Positions 29,712 to 38,288 of a stretch of DNA of 56,524 nt are shown here, one piece after another. Position numbers and translations under genes: made by a program. The notes under the pieces are model-generated. The model was given only the letters and a program-made list of their open reading frames with translations, was not told the origin of the DNA and did no database searches. Source of the DNA: an uncultured Clostridiaceae bacterium (GTDB taxonomy: Bacteria > Bacillota > Clostridia > TANB77 > CAG-508); assembly GCA_947642455.1 (NCBI GenBank), contig CANRSN010000013.1, positions 1-56,524 on the forward strand. The letters are read 5' to 3'. Position 1 is the stretch's first letter. Each line of letters starts with the position of its first letter.

Positions 29712-30020
29712 CTACATCCCTTTCAATATTTTTTCTTTAAATTCTTTGTATGTCATATTACATATTTCTTGTATGTTCTCTAACATTTCATCTAGTGTAA
29801 TTCCTCTATTTCTTCTGTCTCTACATCTTCTTATAAGTGTCCTATCTCCAAAAGCTCCTACTTCATATATATTTACAATTCCTGTTTTAGAATTGTAACA
29901 TAGTTCATATTCTATATTATTACTTCCCCATGTATCTTTTTTTGGTGGTTCTTCATAAAATACTATTGTAGTATTTATTATTGCATTAACAGGTTTAGTC
30001 TCTTCTAACTCTTTATTCAA
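29712..30020 (-). CDS. Phage protein of unknown function, 102 aa
   Basis: A beta-rich start with IINTTIVFYEEPPKKDTWG, then RRCRDRRNRGITLDEMLENI and an acidic helix at the end. No family recognised. It overlaps the preceding gene by a few bases, as usual for the early operon. Confidence 0.55.
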   Translation of the reverse strand: MNKELEETKPVNAIINTTIVFYEEPPKKDTWGSNNIEYELCYNSKTGIVNIYEVGAFGDRTLIRRCRDRRNRGITLDEMLENIQEICNMTYKEFKEKILKGM

Positions 30021-30279
30021 TCCACTTCATCTCCTTACATTTTTCATTTATTGCTTGTAGTTCTTGCATTGTTAGATAACTAACATCATAATTATTTGAT
30101 TTACTTATTGTTCTATCATTCCAAAATGATATTTCTAATCTCTTAATTTCATTTCTATACAATATAAGTTCTGTAACTCCTTCATTATAATCATCATTAT
30201 AATCATCTGGTTCTTTAAATTTATGCTCTACTATTTTTTCATATCCTAATTCTTCAAATTTCTTATCTGCTTCACTCAT
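30013..30279 (-). CDS. Phage protein of unknown function, 88 aa
   Basis: From the ATG behind GGAGGACAAGC it reads MSEADKKFEELGYEKI. The alternating pattern with ELILYRNEIKRLEISFWNDR suggests a small beta sheet. It resembles widespread early-region phage proteins of unknown role (KKFEELGY...). Confidence 0.6.
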   Translation of the reverse strand: MSEADKKFEELGYEKIVEHKFKEPDDYNDDYNEGVTELILYRNEIKRLEISFWNDRTISKSNNYDVSYLTMQELQAINEKCKEMKWIE

Positions 30280-30290
30280 GCTTGTCCTCC

Positions 30291-30578
30291 TTAATCTATC
30301 CAATATTGCTTTATGTATTTAAGTGTCTGTGGTTGAAAATGCCACCAATTATCATGGCAGTATATTTTAGCAAACATATATCCTATAATTTCATTCTTTA
30401 TGGCATATATACTATTCATAGAACAGCCTATTTTTTGACCATCTAATACTAAAGTTTCTGTTTGTCCTGTTTCTTTTACAACATAATCATATTTAATGTT
30501 AAATGCTTCACAAATTGGTTTTATTTCTTTTAATACTTCTGTTCTTTTTATATTTAATTCGTCTATTAATTTGCTCAC
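30291..30578 (-). CDS. Phage protein of unknown function, 95 aa
   Basis: MSKLIDELNIKRTEVLKEI, then ICEAFNIKYDYVVKETGQTE and NWWHFQPQTLKYIKQYWID. An alpha/beta protein without a recognised motif; its ATG overlaps the previous stop. Confidence 0.6.
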   Translation of the reverse strand: MSKLIDELNIKRTEVLKEIKPICEAFNIKYDYVVKETGQTETLVLDGQKIGCSMNSIYAIKNEIIGYMFAKIYCHDNWWHFQPQTLKYIKQYWID

Positions 30579-30940
30579 TTCTTTTCTCCCTTCACTATTA
30601 ATAATATTTCATTTGTTCTAATTCTTCTTATATTCGCTTTTTCATACTTTTCTTCTAACGTAAGTATATATTCTTCATTTTCTGCCTCTTCATATTCATC
30701 AGTTATTACCATATCTCTTGTTTTATTTAATTCAATAGCTATCTGTTTTGTTTCTTCATCTAATTGTTTGCTTTCTTCTTCCAACTTCTCTATTATATTT
30801 TGCTTTTCTGATTCTAGTTTTTTGACTTTTTCTATATATTTACACTTTTTACATATTTGCATTGCTTCATTTTGTTTTTGTATGTAGCCTTTCCAGTATG
30901 ATTCTTCTTTAGCTCTTTCTATTTCTAATTCACTTAACAT
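30575..30940 (-). CDS. Coiled-coil phage protein, 121 aa
   Basis: MLSELEIERAKEESYWKGY, a CKKC pair near residue 35, then a long Glu/Lys-rich coiled coil. No function assigned. About 70 bases separate it from the macro-domain gene. Confidence 0.6.
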   Translation of the reverse strand: MLSELEIERAKEESYWKGYIQKQNEAMQICKKCKYIEKVKKLESEKQNIIEKLEEESKQLDEETKQIAIELNKTRDMVITDEYEEAENEEYILTLEEKYEKANIRRIRTNEILLIVKGEKK

Positions 30941-31014
30941 TGCTCCTCCTTCTACATTAGTCCAAATAATTTTAATAATTCTTGCTTGTTGTCTTTTTTA
31001 TTTTCTTTTTTAAT

Positions 31015-31455
31015 TTATCTTAATTTATATAATGTTACATCATAATCGTTGAATACTTCTTCTATTATTTTGTAGACTGTATTCCAATCTCCATTCGCAA
31101 TTCCACAACCTATCCCGTAAGGCATACATACACTTAATTTGAAACTTTTTGCATATTTTTTTGTTTCTTCTAATGCTTCTTTCATTGCTTTATAATCTGT
31201 ATCAAAGTTTTCTTTTTGACTGAACATATTCATTATGAATTTACCTTGCAACATTATTTTAAATACTTGTCCTTTTAATTTTTCATACTCATTATCATAT
31301 AGTCTGCAAAACTCTCTATATTCTTTTTCTAGGTTTGGATACTTAGTTGCAAGTTGTCTTGCAACTCCTCCTCCCATTATTCCTTGTACATTTACTTGAT
31401 GTACTATTATGTTTTCTTTTGCATTTAATATGTTTCCATTTACTATTTTAATCAT
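31015..31455 (-). CDS. Macro domain protein (ADP-ribose binding)
   Basis: A 146-residue single macro domain: VNGNILNAKENIIVHQVN (binding loop 1), GIMGGGVARQLATKYP (diphosphate loop), and CMPYGIGCGIANGDWNTV (second loop). These are the features of Appr-1''-p processing enzymes. It could remove ADP-ribose from proteins or nucleic acids or recycle ADP-ribose derivatives, which in phages can counter NAD-based or ADP-ribosylating defences. It overlaps the end of the hexapeptide-repeat gene and shares its transcript. Confidence 0.85.
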   Translation of the reverse strand: MIKIVNGNILNAKENIIVHQVNVQGIMGGGVARQLATKYPNLEKEYREFCRLYDNEYEKLKGQVFKIMLQGKFIMNMFSQKENFDTDYKAMKEALEETKKYAKSFKLSVCMPYGIGCGIANGDWNTVYKIIEEVFNDYDVTLYKLR

Positions 31456-32515
31456 TTTCTAAATCTCCTGTTATTTTATTAAATATTTCTTCATCATATT
31501 CTTCTAGTGATTTTATGTATTCTAACATCTCTTTTGGCATTGTACTCCATGCTGTTTTATTATCTATTTCAAATATGTTTGGTATGTTTACTTCATACCA
31601 GTTTTCTTTTTCTTTTTTCATTTCAAAAGCATTGTTAAATACAGGATGCCATTCAAAGCTATATATTTTTTCTTTTACTTCATCTATCCTTTCTTTAGTA
31701 ACGATTTTATTAAATAATCCATATTTTCCAGAGAAATTGTAACAAAATATACTTTGATTTACTCCTTCTGATTTTATTATTCCATAACTATAATTTATTC
31801 CATTGCTATAGCTTATTCCATTGCTACAGTTTATTCCATTGCTACGGTTTATTCCATTGCTACAGTTTATTCCATTGCTACGGTTTATTCCATTGCTACG
31901 GTTTATTCCATCGCTACGGTTTATTCCATTGCTACGGTTTATTCCATCGCTATAGTTTATTCCATTGCTACAGTTTATTCCATCGCTATAGCTTATTCCA
32001 TCGCTACAGTTTATTCCATTGCTACGGTTTATTCCATTGCTACGGTTTATTCCATCGCTACGGTTTATTCCATTGCTACGGTTTATTCCATCGCTATAGC
32101 TTATTCCATCGCTACAGTTTATTCCATTTTTTAAGTATTCTTCCTTATTGTATTCTTTAAGAAGTTCTATAAATTCATCAAAAGTATATATTTCAACTAT
32201 CGCTAGTACTTGTGCTACTGTTTTTTCTCCATCAGAACTATCAATTATGTTTTCATATGCTCTTACTTTTGCAAATTCATTCCATTGAACACATTCATAA
32301 AAATTAAAACAATTAAATGGATTTTTACTAAAATGTAATCCCCATTCACATTCTTTTATATCTCCCTCTACTTTGTGAAATGTTCCTACTACATTTCCGT
32401 CTTCATCTGCATAACAATAATCTCTTGCTTTAAATCCTTGATTAAATATTTTATATCCTTCTGCTAAAACTTTCTTATTTTTTAAATCTTTTTTATCTAT
32501 TCTATATGTTTTCAT
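31448..32515 (-). CDS. Phage protein with about 21 hexapeptide repeats (DUF7666-like)
   Basis: A 355-residue protein. Residues 1-125 resemble the DUF7666-type head (GFKARDYCYADEDGNVVGTF, CEWGLHFSKNPFNCFNFY). Then come about 21 six-residue repeats of the form [ND]GIN[RCY]S, then a C-terminal domain (ERIDEVKEKIYSFEWHPVFN). Such repeats fold as a left- or right-handed beta helix. The DNA repeat is near-perfect 18-mers, so the copy number can change. Function unknown. Confidence 0.75.
   Translation of the reverse strand: MKTYRIDKKDLKNKKVLAEGYKIFNQGFKARDYCYADEDGNVVGTFHKVEGDIKECEWGLHFSKNPFNCFNFYECVQWNEFAKVRAYENIIDSSDGEKTVAQVLAIVEIYTFDEFIELLKEYNKEEYLKNGINCSDGISYSDGINRSNGINRSDGINRSNGINRSNGINCSDGISYSDGINCSNGINYSDGINRSNGINRSDGINRSNGINRSNGINCSNGINRSNGINCSNGISYSNGINYSYGIIKSEGVNQSIFCYNFSGKYGLFNKIVTKERIDEVKEKIYSFEWHPVFNNAFEMKKEKENWYEVNIPNIFEIDNKTAWSTMPKEMLEYIKSLEEYDEEIFNKITGDLEND
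31751..32128 (-). repeat. 18-bp in-frame minisatellite (about 21 units)
   Basis: Units of the form ATTCCATTGCTACGGTTT (plus strand) alternate between a few variants (TTG/TCG; CGG/CAG/TAG). The first 19 are near-identical and the last two degenerate. All are in frame, coding [ND]GIN[RCY]S. The CGG on the plus strand is CCG on the coding strand and not in a reading frame as CGG. Confidence 0.92.
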
Positions 32516-32778
32516 TTATTTTCCTCTCTTTCATCGTATATCTTAAATTTATCTATAATTTCTTGTGCTGTAGGCAATTCTTTTTCTTTTAACCATTGCC
32601 TAAATTTTTTTTCACATTTTTTACATAAATCAAAGTCTTTTTTATAATTAATATCCTTATGTGTATTTTTACAATATCTATTTATACCTACAAATCCTTT
32701 TTGTTTTATATAAAATATTTCATTTCCACATTTGTCACATATGTATCTTGGATGTCTGTTGTCCTTTCCTACATTCAT
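32512..32778 (-). CDS. Zinc-finger phage protein, 88 aa
   Basis: YICDKCGNEIFYIKQKG then RYCKNTHKDI and DLCKKCEKKFRQWL give two Cys pairs and further Cys for a treble-clef-like zinc finger. The C-terminus has PTAQEIIDKF, a short motif shared with the 63-aa protein at 34202. Role unknown. Confidence 0.6.
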   Translation of the reverse strand: MNVGKDNRHPRYICDKCGNEIFYIKQKGFVGINRYCKNTHKDINYKKDFDLCKKCEKKFRQWLKEKELPTAQEIIDKFKIYDEREENK

Positions 32779-33059
32779 TGTTCTTTCTCTGCTTTCTTTT
32801 CAAAATATTGTTTTACAAAACTGTAAAAATCTTTTTTCTTATTTGAAGAGTATATATATTCTTTCATTTTTTCTTGTTCTTGTTTTGTTAAATATACTCT
32901 TTGTATTATTTCATCTATCATCTTATTTTTCTTCTCTAATGCTTTTACTATTGTTTCTTGTACTTCTATTAGTTCATCTGCTTTATTTATTTTGTTTTTA
33001 TTAGCTTTTTCATATTCTATCCATTCTTTCATTATTTCTATAGCTTTTTCTTCTGTCAA
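32775..33059 (-). CDS. Coiled-coil protein, 94 aa
   Basis: MTEEKAIEIMKEWIEYEKAN and a long helical coil follow. It resembles small early-region phage proteins that start EAI-ILK-WI. Overlaps both neighbours by four bases. Confidence 0.6.
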   Translation of the reverse strand: MTEEKAIEIMKEWIEYEKANKNKINKADELIEVQETIVKALEKKNKMIDEIIQRVYLTKQEQEKMKEYIYSSNKKKDFYSFVKQYFEKKAEKEQ

Positions 33060-33439
33060 TTTACTTCACTCCTTATTTTAGTTATTTCTATTATTGTTTC
33101 TTCTCTACCCTTTTCGTAGATTATTCTACTACCATCTATACTTTGTACTATGTTGTAATTGTCATCTGCTATTACTTTATATTTTACTAATATGTCTTGT
33201 ATTGCATTTAATAAATTTACTATGTCTCTCTTTCGTCTATCTTTGACGTAGAATGTACATTTCAAATTTATTGGATAACTTATATTGCTTTGATATTTAT
33301 TTAAGAAATAGCCACAATTTCGTTCAAATTCTTTATATAGTTCACTTTGTGCTATAAAGTTTTTTCCTGTTCTTTTATTTATACATATTTGTTCACTGTT
33401 CTTTTTGCTTCTGCACATCATCGGTATTTTTATTATCAC
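33056..33439 (-). CDS. rusA: RusA-like Holliday junction resolvase
   Basis: A 127-residue protein with RSKKNSEQIC near the N-terminus, YVKDRRKRDIVNLLNAIQDIL in the middle and ADDNYNIVQSIDGSRI near the end. The acidic residues in RRKRD, DIL and DDN are the catalytic metal ligands of RusA. It resolves recombination intermediates before packaging, and lies in a cluster with annealase and NinB-like genes. Confidence 0.85.
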   Translation of the reverse strand: MIIKIPMMCRSKKNSEQICINKRTGKNFIAQSELYKEFERNCGYFLNKYQSNISYPINLKCTFYVKDRRKRDIVNLLNAIQDILVKYKVIADDNYNIVQSIDGSRIIYEKGREETIIEITKIRSEVN

Positions 33440-33581
33440 TATTTTTTAACTCCTTTTCTTTTGCTCTCTTCTTTTTGGTAACATTTATATAATAATTATG
33501 TTGATATTCTTTTTGTTTCTCCATTTTTTCTTCGTTTTCATCTATTAAATATAAACTGTCTGAATGTATATATCTTTTCAT
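33393..33581 (-). CDS. Small Lys-rich protein, 62 aa
   Basis: MKRYIHSDSLYLIDENEEKM, then a Lys/Glu-rich tail (NYYINVTKKKRAKEKE). Its end overlaps the RusA start by 47 bases in another frame. No family recognised. Confidence 0.5.
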   Translation of the reverse strand: MKRYIHSDSLYLIDENEEKMEKQKEYQHNYYINVTKKKRAKEKELKNSDNKNTDDVQKQKEQ

Positions 33582-33593
33582 CTTTCGTCCTCC

Positions 33594-34205
33594 TTATATC
33601 CATCTAATTATTGGCTCTCCATTAAATCCTTTTTCCCATATAAACCAGCAATAACAAATAGCTGTTGCATTATATTTTTCAAATTCTCCATTCATTGCAC
33701 ATAATTGTCTTTTGCTATTAACGTATATGTATTTTGGTGGATATTTCTTGAATAATTTCTGTCTTGCTTGTCCTTCTAAAAATTGTATTTTTAAAAACAT
33801 TATTGTATAATATCCTTTTGCTTGTATTTCTAATGCTTTTTCTATAAACTCTTTTGCATATTTGTATGGTGGATTTGTTAATATATCTGCCTCTAAATCA
33901 TCTGTAAATAACTTTTCTGTCAAAAAATCTAATTGCTCATTTCCATATCCTCTACTTATTTTGTCAGTCGCATATACATTATATCCTTGCTTTATTAAGA
34001 CTTCGCTTAAATGTCCTTTACCGCAAGCACATTCCCATATACTGTCGTGTAATTGAATATTATCTTGTTTTAGTTTGTCTAAAAATATTTCTAATGCTTT
34101 TGGGTCTGTTGCGTAAAAATCATTCTGTTCTCTTTCTTTTTCTGTATGATTACTTGCTCCTAATTGTACAAATGTACTTTTTTTATTTCCGTTCCAATCT
34201 TTCAT
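33594..34205 (-). CDS. Adenine-specific DNA methyltransferase-like protein
   Basis: A 203-residue protein. Motif I-like WECACGKGHLSEVLIKQG (about residue 58) binds S-adenosylmethionine, and ILTNPPYKYAKEFIEKAL is the N6-adenine catalytic motif (NPPY). The start DFYATDP is typical of phage DNA methylases. It may protect phage DNA from host restriction. No partner nuclease is adjacent. Confidence 0.82.
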   Translation of the reverse strand: MKDWNGNKKSTFVQLGASNHTEKEREQNDFYATDPKALEIFLDKLKQDNIQLHDSIWECACGKGHLSEVLIKQGYNVYATDKISRGYGNEQLDFLTEKLFTDDLEADILTNPPYKYAKEFIEKALEIQAKGYYTIMFLKIQFLEGQARQKLFKKYPPKYIYVNSKRQLCAMNGEFEKYNATAICYCWFIWEKGFNGEPIIRWI

Positions 34206-34393
34206 ATTCTCATCTGTTCCCCCATTCCTAATATTTTGTGTATTTCATTTATATATTCTTGTGCTGTTGGTATTTTGCTATATCTACAGTTTGGATTTCC
34301 TCGATAATATGGATTTTCTAATGCTTGACAGCCTGTACATATTCCTTCTTTTATTGCTTTTTCACAGCTTGGTATTAATTGTTGATATTTCAT
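34202..34393 (-). CDS. Small Cys-containing protein, 63 aa
   Basis: KEGICTGCQALENPYYRGN and CRYSKIPTAQEYINEIHKIL: three Cys and a PTAQEYI motif shared with the protein at 32512. Common in clostridial phages; function unknown. Confidence 0.6.
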   Translation of the reverse strand: MKYQQLIPSCEKAIKEGICTGCQALENPYYRGNPNCRYSKIPTAQEYINEIHKILGMGEQMRI

Positions 34394-34396
34394 AGA

Positions 34397-34765
34397 CTAG
34401 TCCTCTAATAAATTACTATTTTCATATATGTTGCCTATTATTTCTACTTCTTGGTTGATAACACCTAGTTCCCACTCATTTTCTTCTGTAAAATCTGATA
34501 AAACAAAACTTCCATTAAAGAATATTATTTTTCCAATCATTTTTTTATATTTAACTATATCTCCCTCATATATTTCTTTTCCGTTTTTATCTTTTAGTCC
34601 TGTATATTGCATTAATATAAAGCTTGGCTGATATGGTATACTTACTCCTATATATTCTCTATTGTCTGGTTCATAGTTCCAAATTCCCTTTTCTAATGAT
34701 ATTTGTCCTACTTTATACATGGTTTTATTAGGTTTGTACCATGCTCTAAACTTTATTTCTCTCAT
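34397..34765 (-). CDS. YopX family protein
   Basis: A 122-residue protein starting MREIKFRAWYKPNKTMYKV, with LMQYTGLKDKNGKEIYEGDIVKY and VEIIGNIYEN: the complete signature of the YopX family, a beta-barrel of unknown role present in many Gram-positive phages. Confidence 0.92.
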   Translation of the reverse strand: MREIKFRAWYKPNKTMYKVGQISLEKGIWNYEPDNREYIGVSIPYQPSFILMQYTGLKDKNGKEIYEGDIVKYKKMIGKIIFFNGSFVLSDFTEENEWELGVINQEVEIIGNIYENSNLLED

Positions 34766-34774
34766 AACTTCCTC

Positions 34775-35098
34775 CTAATACGTTGTATAATGATTTTCAT
34801 TTTCCAACATCATTTTTTCTACTTCTGTTGTTCTTCTATATACTGCTACTTTTTTATGTGTTATATAATCTTCCTTTACTCCATCTTCTATCAATTCGTG
34901 ATATTCATTTACTAATTCTGTTAAGCGTGGTCTTACATGGTTCATATCAAAAAATGTAGAATATCTTTTTTTATTCATTTCTGCTTCTATTTCTCTAGCT
35001 GTCATTTTTCTATTTCCTATTATTTCTAATATTTGCATATATTTCGTTAATCGTTTAGGTTTTATATCTTCAAAACTTAATTGTCTTGTTTCTATCAT
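34775..35098 (-). CDS. Winged-helix protein, 107 aa
   Basis: KYMQILEIIGNRKMTAREIE with NHVRPRLTELVNEYHELIED forms a winged helix as in MarR/ArsR-like phage regulators. Other early-phage proteins of this type sense or switch replication genes. Function not known. Confidence 0.65.
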   Translation of the reverse strand: MIETRQLSFEDIKPKRLTKYMQILEIIGNRKMTAREIEAEMNKKRYSTFFDMNHVRPRLTELVNEYHELIEDGVKEDYITHKKVAVYRRTTEVEKMMLENENHYTTY

Positions 35099-35103
35099 TT
35101 ATG

Positions 35104-35298
35104 TTATTCCTCCTTAAATATGTACTCTACTATATCGTCTATTGTTTCTTCATCAAATTCTTCAAAATCATCTATTGTTAAAGTTCCATATTGTCTAGCT
35201 TCCTTTACTCTTGTTAAGTTATATGCCATACAACCATTTGTACCTATGTCAAAATATTTCATTAGCTTTTCTTTTATTTTTTCTTTGTCTGTCTTCAT
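35104..35298 (-). CDS. Small phage protein, 64 aa
   Basis: MKTDKEKIKEKLMKYFDIG then TLTIDDFEEFDEETIDDIV. Acidic and helical. No family recognised. Confidence 0.55.
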   Translation of the reverse strand: MKTDKEKIKEKLMKYFDIGTNGCMAYNLTRVKEARQYGTLTIDDFEEFDEETIDDIVEYIFKEE

Positions 35299-35312
35299 TT
35301 GTTATCACTCTC

Positions 35313-35957
35313 CTATAATTCTAATTCTTTTAATGTATAGTGTTTATCTAGTTCCATTTTTTTGTACATATTTTCTTTTTTAAAAACAGGAAATAGCATA
35401 TCTGAATCATCTTTTAAAACTATGCAAATAAATGCACTATTTTCTGAATATTCCATTTTTATTATTGCTCTTACTTTGTTTCTGAATGGTCTAATAACAC
35501 CTTTTAAATATTCTTTTTCTACTTCATCTAGTATTTCTTCTTTTCTTTCAAATACTGTTTTATAGTGTGTTGGACGTTCTACTTTGATGATATCCATTTC
35601 TTTATTTTCGTTTTTCATCGTTAAATCTTCGTTGTAGTTCTCTAAAACTAATGTTGACTTTCCCAAATTATGACACTCAAAAGTATTTTTAATTAAAGTT
35701 CTTCTATCTCCGTATCTGCATGTAACTACATCTCCATCTTTTAAGTCTGATTTTGTAAACACTTTTTCTAAGTCACTTAAAAATGGTTGTATTAATGTTT
35801 CCTCCAAAGTTGCAAATTCTCCTTCATAACTATCACGTATTCTTTCTATCGTAAATACTTTGTTTAAATTGCTTAAATAATCTTTTTTCTTATCTCCTTC
35901 TTTTTCACTTTTTGCAATTCTTACTAGTCTTACTTTATCTCCTACTTTAAATTTCAT
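35313..35957 (-). CDS. Phage protein with SH3-like segments, 214 aa
   Basis: The N-terminus (MKFKVGDKVRLVR) and a second segment (KDGDVVTCRYGDRRTLI) look like SH3/KOW-type barrels. The rest is alpha/beta with a C-terminal hydrophobic-charged mix. No known family. Confidence 0.55.
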   Translation of the reverse strand: MKFKVGDKVRLVRIAKSEKEGDKKKDYLSNLNKVFTIERIRDSYEGEFATLEETLIQPFLSDLEKVFTKSDLKDGDVVTCRYGDRRTLIKNTFECHNLGKSTLVLENYNEDLTMKNENKEMDIIKVERPTHYKTVFERKEEILDEVEKEYLKGVIRPFRNKVRAIIKMEYSENSAFICIVLKDDSDMLFPVFKKENMYKKMELDKHYTLKELEL

Positions 35958-35971
35958 TTTTATTTTCCTCC

Positions 35972-36541
35972 TTATAATTCACTTAACAATTTCTGTTGTT
36001 CATCTCTAGTCAATTCATTCCATTTTTCGTCATTTCTTAAATCTCTTGTTTTTTTCATATACTCATCAAAATTTTTTGGATTTTCTACGCGATATCTATT
36101 TAATAAATATAAATAAATATTATTATTACATTCTTGTATATTACATTCTTGTTTGTTATCACTTTGTTTATCATTTGTTTCCCAGTTGTTTATCATTTGT
36201 TTATCATTTTGTTTATCACTACTTTGATATGCTTCCCAGTTAAGTATTGTTATTAAGCGATTTTTGTTACTTGTTTGTTGCTCAATCTGTTTATCACTTT
36301 CAAAACACTTTAGTGTTCGTTGCACCTTATTTTTGTTTATCACTAATTTTTCTGATATAGATATTATTCCAGTTATAAGTTGTCCTTTTTTTAATATTAT
36401 TTTTTCTCCTTTAAACGTGGCTGGCACTTCTTGATGTGTTGCATTTAGAAGTAAATACAACCAAATTGAAATAGTTTCACTATCTTTACATACAATTGGA
36501 TTATCTAATATTTTTCTATGAATTTTTATCCAGCCTTCCAT
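35972..36541 (-). CDS. Phage replication initiator (DnaD-like N-domain)
   Basis: A 189-residue protein starting MEGWIKIHRKILDNPIVCKD, then a winged helix (KKGQLITGIISISEKLVINKNK, VQRTLKCFESDKQIEQ). This is the start of many Firmicutes phage replisome proteins, with an Asn/Gln-rich linker and a short C-terminal helix. It probably binds the phage origin and recruits the helicase. No helicase gene is nearby. Confidence 0.72.
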   Translation of the reverse strand: MEGWIKIHRKILDNPIVCKDSETISIWLYLLLNATHQEVPATFKGEKIILKKGQLITGIISISEKLVINKNKVQRTLKCFESDKQIEQQTSNKNRLITILNWEAYQSSDKQNDKQMINNWETNDKQSDNKQECNIQECNNNIYLYLLNRYRVENPKNFDEYMKKTRDLRNDEKWNELTRDEQQKLLSEL

Positions 36542-36604
36542 AGACTTTCTCCTTTCGTATATTTAAGGGCAAAACTTTTGTCTTGCCCTGTTGTTTTACC
36601 TTTC

Positions 36605-36892
36605 TTATAAATAACTTTTGCCATATCTGGCTATAAAATCTTCTTTTGTTTTGTTATAACATTTCTGCCATACTTCTTGTCCTATTTTATGTGTATAGTC
36701 CATAAATTCTTTATTAAAATGTATACCTTTATCACTCATATTGTGCATTTCTGGAGTTAGAAATATTATTAGTCCATCTTTTATACTTAATTGCCTATTT
36801 GCTCCTCCAAATACTTCATGTCTATGGCTACCTGCAAACCTCTTCGTACTCCATCTTTCATCTTCTGGCATTATACAGAACTCTCTTTTCAT
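36605..36892 (-). CDS. HNH-like phage protein, 95 aa
   Basis: HRHEVFGGANRQLSIKDGL, then LTPEMHNMSDKGIHFNKEF and FIARYGKSYL. The His-rich pattern (H-H-VFGG...H-N...GIHFN) is a known phage family that looks like a minimal HNH/beta-beta-alpha nuclease. It sits among recombination genes, upstream of the replication initiator gene. Confidence 0.65.
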   Translation of the reverse strand: MKREFCIMPEDERWSTKRFAGSHRHEVFGGANRQLSIKDGLIIFLTPEMHNMSDKGIHFNKEFMDYTHKIGQEVWQKCYNKTKEDFIARYGKSYL

Positions 36893-36897
36893 TTATC

Positions 36898-37398
36898 TTA
36901 TTTCCAACTCCTTAATAAACTTTCTATTTCTTGTCTTGGTTTTGTTTCTATTCCCACATCTTGACATTCTTGTACTACTCCATTTATTAGTTGTGACATT
37001 TCTTTTGTATTTAATGTATGTGTCTGCTTGTAAAATAGGTATTTATCAAACTTAATTCCATTATCTTCACATTTTCCAAACCATTTTGCATAATCGTAAA
37101 ATTGTGTTATATCTGTTCCTTGCGGTATTTTTATTCCTATACTATTTCCATTACTATCTTTTGCTATTGTTCCATATTGTAGGTTCATCTTTATTTTCAT
37201 TTCTTTATCTGATATATTGAAATATCTTGCTAATTCATTTACTAGTACATGAAAATATGCATTTGCATCTTTTGACCTTTTTTTCTTATATTCTTTTACT
37301 TCATATTTCTTTGTTTTATCTTGCTTAAATAGATATTGTATTACTTCATTTGTTGTTCCTATCATATTTTTAATGACCTTCCTTATATCTATCTTCAT
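36898..37398 (-). CDS. NinB-like recombination protein
   Basis: A 166-residue protein with YKKKRSKDANAYFHVLVNEL, like RNRSLDQN in lambda NinB (Orf), and a C-terminal half ending with a Lys/Trp helix. NinB binds single-stranded DNA and helps strand exchange. Together with the annealase and RusA it forms a phage recombination set. Confidence 0.7.
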   Translation of the reverse strand: MKIDIRKVIKNMIGTTNEVIQYLFKQDKTKKYEVKEYKKKRSKDANAYFHVLVNELARYFNISDKEMKIKMNLQYGTIAKDSNGNSIGIKIPQGTDITQFYDYAKWFGKCEDNGIKFDKYLFYKQTHTLNTKEMSQLINGVVQECQDVGIETKPRQEIESLLRSWK

Positions 37399-37555
37399 AG
37401 TAATAAAATATTACTAGTGCTATAATTGCTAATATCAACAATATTGGTGCTATCCATGTTGCTAGTCTTGTTATTAAATCTAGTATAAAATTTGCTATAA
37501 GTATTGCTATTAAAAATGCAGTTACTTTTAATATTGCTTTAAATAATCTTTTCAT
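37370..37555 (-). CDS. Small membrane protein, 61 aa
   Basis: MKRLFKAILKVTAFLIAILI and a second hydrophobic segment (WIAPILLILAIIALVIFYYY) give two membrane helices and a charged tail. It overlaps the NinB-like start. Possibly a superinfection-related protein; not known. Confidence 0.6.
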   Translation of the reverse strand: MKRLFKAILKVTAFLIAILIANFILDLITRLATWIAPILLILAIIALVIFYYYEDRYKEGH

Positions 37556-37615
37556 TTATTCCTCCTAATATTTACATTTCCATTTTTCTGCATATAAATC
37601 AAATAAGTTATATGT

Positions 37616-38239
37616 TTATGCTTCGCCACTACCATCAAATTGTCTTTTATCGTTAGGGTCAACTTCTTCTTGACTTGTTTTTTCTTTCTTTTTAACTTCT
37701 TTTTTCCATACAAATACTCTTTTCCCTTTGTTATTTTTAATTGCTAATCCTGTTATTTCTTTATTTGTAATTTGTATTTTTTCCACTTCAAATTTGGTAT
37801 ATGTTGAATATTTACCTTGTTTTTCTTTTAAATCAAAATTGCCTTTTCCTTCTTTATCTTTAATTGGTATATATATAAATGGTGGGGTATATAATTCAAC
37901 TCCTATTCCCCATTTAAAACCTGCTCTTTTAAAAGCGTCAGATGCTTCGCCTTTTTCTTTATCTCCAAATTGACTTTCTACTCCACAATCCCATTTTGTA
38001 ATCCATTGTTTTGTTTCTTTATCAAATACAGATATTCCACAGTACATATTGCCTTTTATTTCTTTATACTCACATTGCCAATTCATTCTTCCAAATATTT
38101 CGTCTAATATTGCCATATCTGTTCTTGATGTCTTGTATAATAATAATTGCAAACCTTTATCGCTTATCTGTGAAACCTTACATTCAATTTCATCTGCTCT
38201 TAAATCTCTAATTTTTTCTTCTTTAAGGATATTCTCCAT
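37616..38239 (-). CDS. Rad52/Sak-type single-strand annealing protein
   Basis: A 207-residue protein. The core ILDEIFGRMNWQCEYKEIKG, KWDCGVESQFGDKEKGEASD and AFKRAGFKWGIGVELYTPPF is the unmistakable Rad52/22 signature found in lactococcal-type phage Sak. It pairs complementary single strands during phage recombination and replication. Confidence 0.92.
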   Translation of the reverse strand: MENILKEEKIRDLRADEIECKVSQISDKGLQLLLYKTSRTDMAILDEIFGRMNWQCEYKEIKGNMYCGISVFDKETKQWITKWDCGVESQFGDKEKGEASDAFKRAGFKWGIGVELYTPPFIYIPIKDKEGKGNFDLKEKQGKYSTYTKFEVEKIQITNKEITGLAIKNNKGKRVFVWKKEVKKKEKTSQEEVDPNDKRQFDGSGEA

Positions 38240-38288
38240 AAATTGTTCCTCCTATATCTTTTAAATCTAAATAATCTATCATAATCAC

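Noticed and set aside
31751..32128. A CRISPR array
   Set aside because: The 18-bp units are direct tandem copies without spacers and are in frame within a coding sequence.
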